From: Dinghuibacter sp964544695
GTDB lineage: Bacteria; Bacteroidota; Bacteroidia; Chitinophagales; Chitinophagaceae
Assembly: GCA_964544695.1 (NCBI GenBank)
Contig: CAZJDB010000250.1
Span: 62,001-126,000 of the forward strand
Length of the DNA: 64,000 bases
Direction of reading: 5' to 3'
Shown: positions 61,232 to 64,000 of the stretch, piece by piece
Numbering within the stretch: position 1 is the stretch's first letter
Layout of the letters: each line of letters begins with the position of its first letter
Notes under the pieces: model-generated
The model's database searches: none
Seen by the model: only the letters and a program-made list of their open reading frames with translations
Told to the model about the DNA's origin: nothing
Translations under genes and position numbers: made by a program

Positions 61232-62137
61232 ATGTTCCTGCTTATCCTTGGGATAATCCTCGTGATTTTAGGGTTTGTATTCTCCCGCAGAACCGATAAC
61301 CTGCATCGATACAATGTCGTGCTCCGTCTCGGGGGACTCTTTGTAGCCCTCATCGGTCTCTTTTCCGCCAGCCTCGTGCAGATCGGCGCAGGGGAAGTGG
61401 GGGTTAAAACCCTCTTTGGAAAGGTTCAGGACGATGTATTGGGAAGCGGATTGCACTTTGTCAACCCGCTGATGGAAGTGACAAAAATGGATATAAAGAC
61501 CCAAAACTACACCATGAGCGGCGTTAAGGACGAGGGCGCCAAGGAGGGCGATGATGCGATCCGCGTACTCACTTCCGACGGGCTCGAAGTCGTCATCGAC
61601 CTTACGGTATTATACAAGGTGCTTCCCGTCGATGCCCCCAAAATACTAAAGGAAACAGGTCTCGACTACACGGAAAAGATCGTCCGCCCTTTGTCCCGCA
61701 CGAAGATCCGTGACAACGCTGTTTATTATGATGCCGTCTCCCTTTACTCCGTAAAACGCGATGAATTCCAAAACCGGATATTCCAATCGATCACCGGGGA
61801 GTTCCAAAAGAGAGGACTCCTGCTAGAACAACTGCTCATTCGAAACATCTCCCTGCCCGATGCCGTCAAAACCAGTATCGAGCAAAAAATGACTGCCGAA
61901 CAGGATGCGCAAAAAATGCAATACGTCCTCCAAAAAGAACAACAGGAAGCCCAACGCAAACGCGTAGAGGCCCAGGGCATAGCCGACTACCAGCATATCA
62001 TCAGCGAAAGCCTGACCGACAAGCAACTGCAATATGAAAGCATTAAGGCGCAGCTTGAAATCGCCAAGTCCGCCAATACCAAGGTGATCATCATAGGTAA
62101 AGGTTCCGCTCCAGTTCTGCTGGACACGAAAAATTAG
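61232..62137 (+). CDS. Prohibitin/SPFH (band 7) domain protein
   Basis: 301 residues. Two N-terminal hydrophobic segments (MFLLILGIILVILGFVF; LGGLFVALIGLFSASLVQ) are followed by the SPFH domain (~50-220: GAGEVGVKTLFGKVQDDVLG, GLHFVNPLMEVTKMDIKTQ, LEVVIDLTVLYKVLPVDAPK) and a helical tail with coiled-coil pattern (QKMQYVLQKEQQEAQRKRV). Such proteins form membrane-bound rings that organise lipid microdomains or proteases. The next two genes, both uncharacterised, follow on the same strand after 104 bp. Confidence 0.93.
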   Translation: MFLLILGIILVILGFVFSRRTDNLHRYNVVLRLGGLFVALIGLFSASLVQIGAGEVGVKTLFGKVQDDVLGSGLHFVNPLMEVTKMDIKTQNYTMSGVKDEGAKEGDDAIRVLTSDGLEVVIDLTVLYKVLPVDAPKILKETGLDYTEKIVRPLSRTKIRDNAVYYDAVSLYSVKRDEFQNRIFQSITGEFQKRGLLLEQLLIRNISLPDAVKTSIEQKMTAEQDAQKMQYVLQKEQQEAQRKRVEAQGIADYQHIISESLTDKQLQYESIKAQLEIAKSANTKVIIIGKGSAPVLLDTKN

Positions 62138-62241
62138 CGGGAACCTGGGATTGCGTAGTTATACGGTTGCAACTTTCCAAGTGGGGATATACCTTTATGA
62201 GGTACCCTATTGTTTGGATTGCTTAACATAACTACTACTCC

Positions 62242-62679
62242 ATGAATAGCCTTTTCAAACTAGGGCTCAGCGCCTTATTGTGTGCGGGCATTCTTACACT
62301 CGCCGCCTGCAACTGCAACAAGATAAACGTAAACACCAACACCGGGGACGGGGCCACCGCCAATCTGACGATCAATGGACTCGGCGCTCTCGGCGGCAAA
62401 CAAGCCCAATACGTTTCGGTTAGTTTTACCGGAAATGTCGTCACCAAAGGGGATGGCAGTGGCGCCGCCTCTTTCACGGTCACCCAGGAATTCGAAATCG
62501 ATCCCTCGGGAAATATCACCCCCGGCACCACCCTCCCCCGCGTAAACCTACAGCCAGGAAGTTGGTCCGTAACAGCCACGGTCAATTCCTGGACCGCTGC
62601 GTGTACAGGGACTTTGTCCAAAGGGGGATCCGGAAATTTCGTCTTTACCTACAATACTTCCGGTTGTTCAACTAAATAA
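62242..62679 (+). CDS. Small lipoprotein of unknown function
   Basis: 145 residues. Lipoprotein signal with lipobox GILTLAAC (Cys at ~23), then a beta-rich domain with NLTINGLGALGGKQAQYVSV, FTVTQEFEIDPSGNITPG and NLQPGSWSVTATVNSW (Ig-like or carbohydrate-binding-like). Paired cysteines NSWTAACTG and NTSGCSTK may form a disulfide. I do not recognise the family. It ends 10 bp before the next gene and is probably co-transcribed. Confidence 0.75.
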   Translation: MNSLFKLGLSALLCAGILTLAACNCNKINVNTNTGDGATANLTINGLGALGGKQAQYVSVSFTGNVVTKGDGSGAASFTVTQEFEIDPSGNITPGTTLPRVNLQPGSWSVTATVNSWTAACTGTLSKGGSGNFVFTYNTSGCSTK

Positions 62680-62689
62680 ATCTTCTTAC

Positions 62690-63928
62690 ATGAGACGCTT
62701 ATTCCCCTTTCTGTTCATCCTTTTCTTTTGCATTCCTTCCCGAGGATATTGCATCGACGTCAATGTAAACATCTCCGGTCTGCAAACATTGATTCAGCAA
62801 CTCCAGGACGCCGCTAACAACGTCGTGGGCTCCGCGGGCGTCCAGATACGACAAAGTATAGACGAGTTATCCAACCAGGTCGCTCAGCGTATCACCCAGA
62901 TCGACACCATGGGTACCAGCCTCCTCAACACCGCGACCGACGACATCAACAAAATCCTGGACAGCCTCACCCAAAAAGTGCAAACGCTGCTGACCCAGGT
63001 CAATAATATGGTGAAAAGCGATATCCGATGTATCAGCGCGGAACTTGCCCAAACCATCAGCCAGGTGACTGATGGCGTAACCAATCTCCTTAACCAGTTG
63101 GATCAGGTACTCAGCCAGGTCATAGATCAGGCCTATATACGGGCAAATCAACTCATTGCAACGGGTACGGGAAGCATAGCCCTTACCGTGGATTCGGTCT
63201 TTGACACCATCGCCAAGGTCGTCATTGTCATCTTGATTTTTATATTGCTGTTCTGGCTCATCCGCAACCTATGGTTGGGAAAATTCCCCACTAGCCCAGC
63301 CTTGAAATTCGGTATTCCCGCCCTGTTGGTCGTCATTGTCGGAGGCCTTTGCTTCCTATTGTTTTCTCCAACCGCCCTGGCCTCCATCATCGGCACCAAA
63401 GTCAATATTCCCGTCTCGGCCGCCACTTGCAATCAGGCCGACTCCTTGTACAATGGCTTCATCCAGTCTTATAACAATAATGGGGAAAAGGTCGACGCGG
63501 GGATCGTCTCCCTTGGAAACAAGGCGGTAGAACAACTCAGCCTCTGCCAATATACCTCCTCTTCCGCTGCCACCATTTCGGATGATGAAACGAAGATCAC
63601 CGCCATCAATGCCTTGCTTTTCCCACCCCCTCCTCCTCCGGGGACCTCGGGAAATCCCGCCGATACAGCTTGTGCCAATACGCCCTCCGTACCGCCAGGC
63701 GCCCTGTCTGGCTTCAATGCGGGAAAGTTGGGGGTGTTGGCAAACCTGAAGGCATCGCATGTGATCACTGGGAAGAACCTCACTACCTTATCGGCGTCCG
63801 AATATTCAACACTGGTCGAAAGGAACTCCAGGGCTCATGTGATGACGACGGCGGTTCCCCGGCAGATACAACCAATTGAGGTGGGGAAGATGAATGCGAA
63901 TGTGGCGAAGGCGTTGGGAGGAAAATAG
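62690..63928 (+). CDS. Unrecognised membrane protein with long coiled-coil-like exported region
   Basis: 412 residues. Signal peptide (RRLFPFLFILFFCIPSRGYC), then ~140 residues of heptad-like Leu/Ile/Val/Gln/Asn repeats (LQTLIQQLQDAANN, DELSNQVAQRITQID, QKVQTLLTQVNNMV, LLNQLDQVLSQVIDQ), then two hydrophobic helices (~174-195, KVVIVILIFILLFWLI; ~206-228, IPALLVVIVGGLCFLLF), a Cys-containing domain (CNQADSLYNGF, LCQY), a proline run (PPPPPPG, ~313) and a C-terminal soluble part. No family recognised. Immediately after the lipoprotein gene (10 bp); the last 72 bp of the window after it hold nothing clear. Confidence 0.7.
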   Translation: MRRLFPFLFILFFCIPSRGYCIDVNVNISGLQTLIQQLQDAANNVVGSAGVQIRQSIDELSNQVAQRITQIDTMGTSLLNTATDDINKILDSLTQKVQTLLTQVNNMVKSDIRCISAELAQTISQVTDGVTNLLNQLDQVLSQVIDQAYIRANQLIATGTGSIALTVDSVFDTIAKVVIVILIFILLFWLIRNLWLGKFPTSPALKFGIPALLVVIVGGLCFLLFSPTALASIIGTKVNIPVSAATCNQADSLYNGFIQSYNNNGEKVDAGIVSLGNKAVEQLSLCQYTSSSAATISDDETKITAINALLFPPPPPPGTSGNPADTACANTPSVPPGALSGFNAGKLGVLANLKASHVITGKNLTTLSASEYSTLVERNSRAHVMTTAVPRQIQPIEVGKMNANVAKALGGK

Positions 63929-64000
63929 GCGGGAAAAAGCAATTTTCGAGAAATGCATTTTCAGCCAACGTTGAACCGATACAAACGGCCCAATGGGGGC

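Noticed and set aside
1..64000. CRISPR arrays, tRNA/rRNA genes, insertion sequences, phage genes, defence clusters
   Set aside because: Looked for regularly spaced repeats, tRNA cloverleaf ends, transposase motifs and phage structural genes; none was seen. The solitary methyltransferase has no restriction partner.

Overview
The window looks like chromosomal DNA of a member of the Bacteroidota, most likely the Chitinophagaceae. This rests on a SusC/SusD pair driven by an ECF sigma factor and a FecR anti-sigma factor, a type IX secretion (CHU_C-type) C-terminal domain on a metalloprotease, many lipoproteins and glycoside hydrolases, Bacteroidota-type TAnnTTTG promoter elements, and weak Shine-Dalgarno sites. 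The taxon is inferred from gene content, not from a marker gene. Coding density is very high and no intergenic stretch exceeds 300 bases. I saw no rRNA, tRNA, CRISPR array, insertion sequence or prophage.

Layout. 1-1699 (minus): glucuronate isomerase uxaC and the start of a KDG-kinase-like gene, i.e. uronate catabolism. 1739-10378 (plus): a glycan-uptake locus (ECF sigma, FecR, STN-type SusC transducer, SusD, DUF1735 lipoprotein, HGSNAT-like acyltransferase). 10421-10473: a 21-bp perfect inverted repeat between convergent operons. 10506-16355 (minus): GH79-like lipoprotein, then an ABC ATPase, a membrane permease and a POTRA/outer-membrane barrel protein. 16433-17332 (plus): a metallo-beta-lactamase-fold hydrolase. 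17287-22932 (minus): a tightly coupled five-gene operon (double thioredoxin-fold protein, APC permease, c-type haem protein, EXPERA-like membrane protein, GH3). 22972-24070 (plus): degenerate receiver and pirin. 24060-29070 (minus): GH13, PhyH-type dioxygenase, sugar isomerase and GH127, divergent from an AraC regulator (29164-30048).

29990-32559: a 38-residue lipoprotein antisense to the araC tail, a small exported protein, a thioredoxin/TPR lipoprotein and a TIM-barrel-like lipoprotein. 32537-34917 (minus): 5-oxoprolinase pxpBCA. 34936-41669 (minus): M43 metalloprotease with T9SS tail, membrane protein, methyltransferase, UspA and the PiT phosphate transporter. 41839-43353 (plus): signal peptidase I. 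43321-44662: GNAT, a shortened NADP oxidoreductase and an HxlR pseudogene. 44692-47520 (minus): S9 peptidase and a DHFR-like reductase. 47553-48488: GH43. 48481-52178 (minus): a single-module A-PCP-TE NRPS, GNAT and decayed gene fragments. 52285-56052 (plus): GH26, formamidase-like protein and a CarboxypepD_reg protein. 56049-56882: orphan D12-class adenine methyltransferase. 56970-61173: small membrane protein, second S9 peptidase and amidohydrolase. 61232-63928: prohibitin-like protein, small lipoprotein and an unrecognised coiled-coil membrane protein.

Overall this is a saprophyte-style region: polysaccharide and uronate use, secreted peptidases feeding peptide and oxoproline catabolism, and envelope transport. 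Two architectural traits stand out. Most convergent gene pairs overlap at their 3' ends instead of being separated by terminators, and several genes have the promoter -7 element only 4-7 nt before the start codon, which predicts leaderless or nearly leaderless mRNAs. I found no clear candidate for a wholly new defence or mobile system. The best candidates for undescribed biology are the ABC/POTRA-barrel export operon, the five-gene redox/permease/EXPERA/GH3 operon, the stand-alone A-PCP-TE enzyme and the lipoprotein/coiled-coil pair beside the prohibitin.
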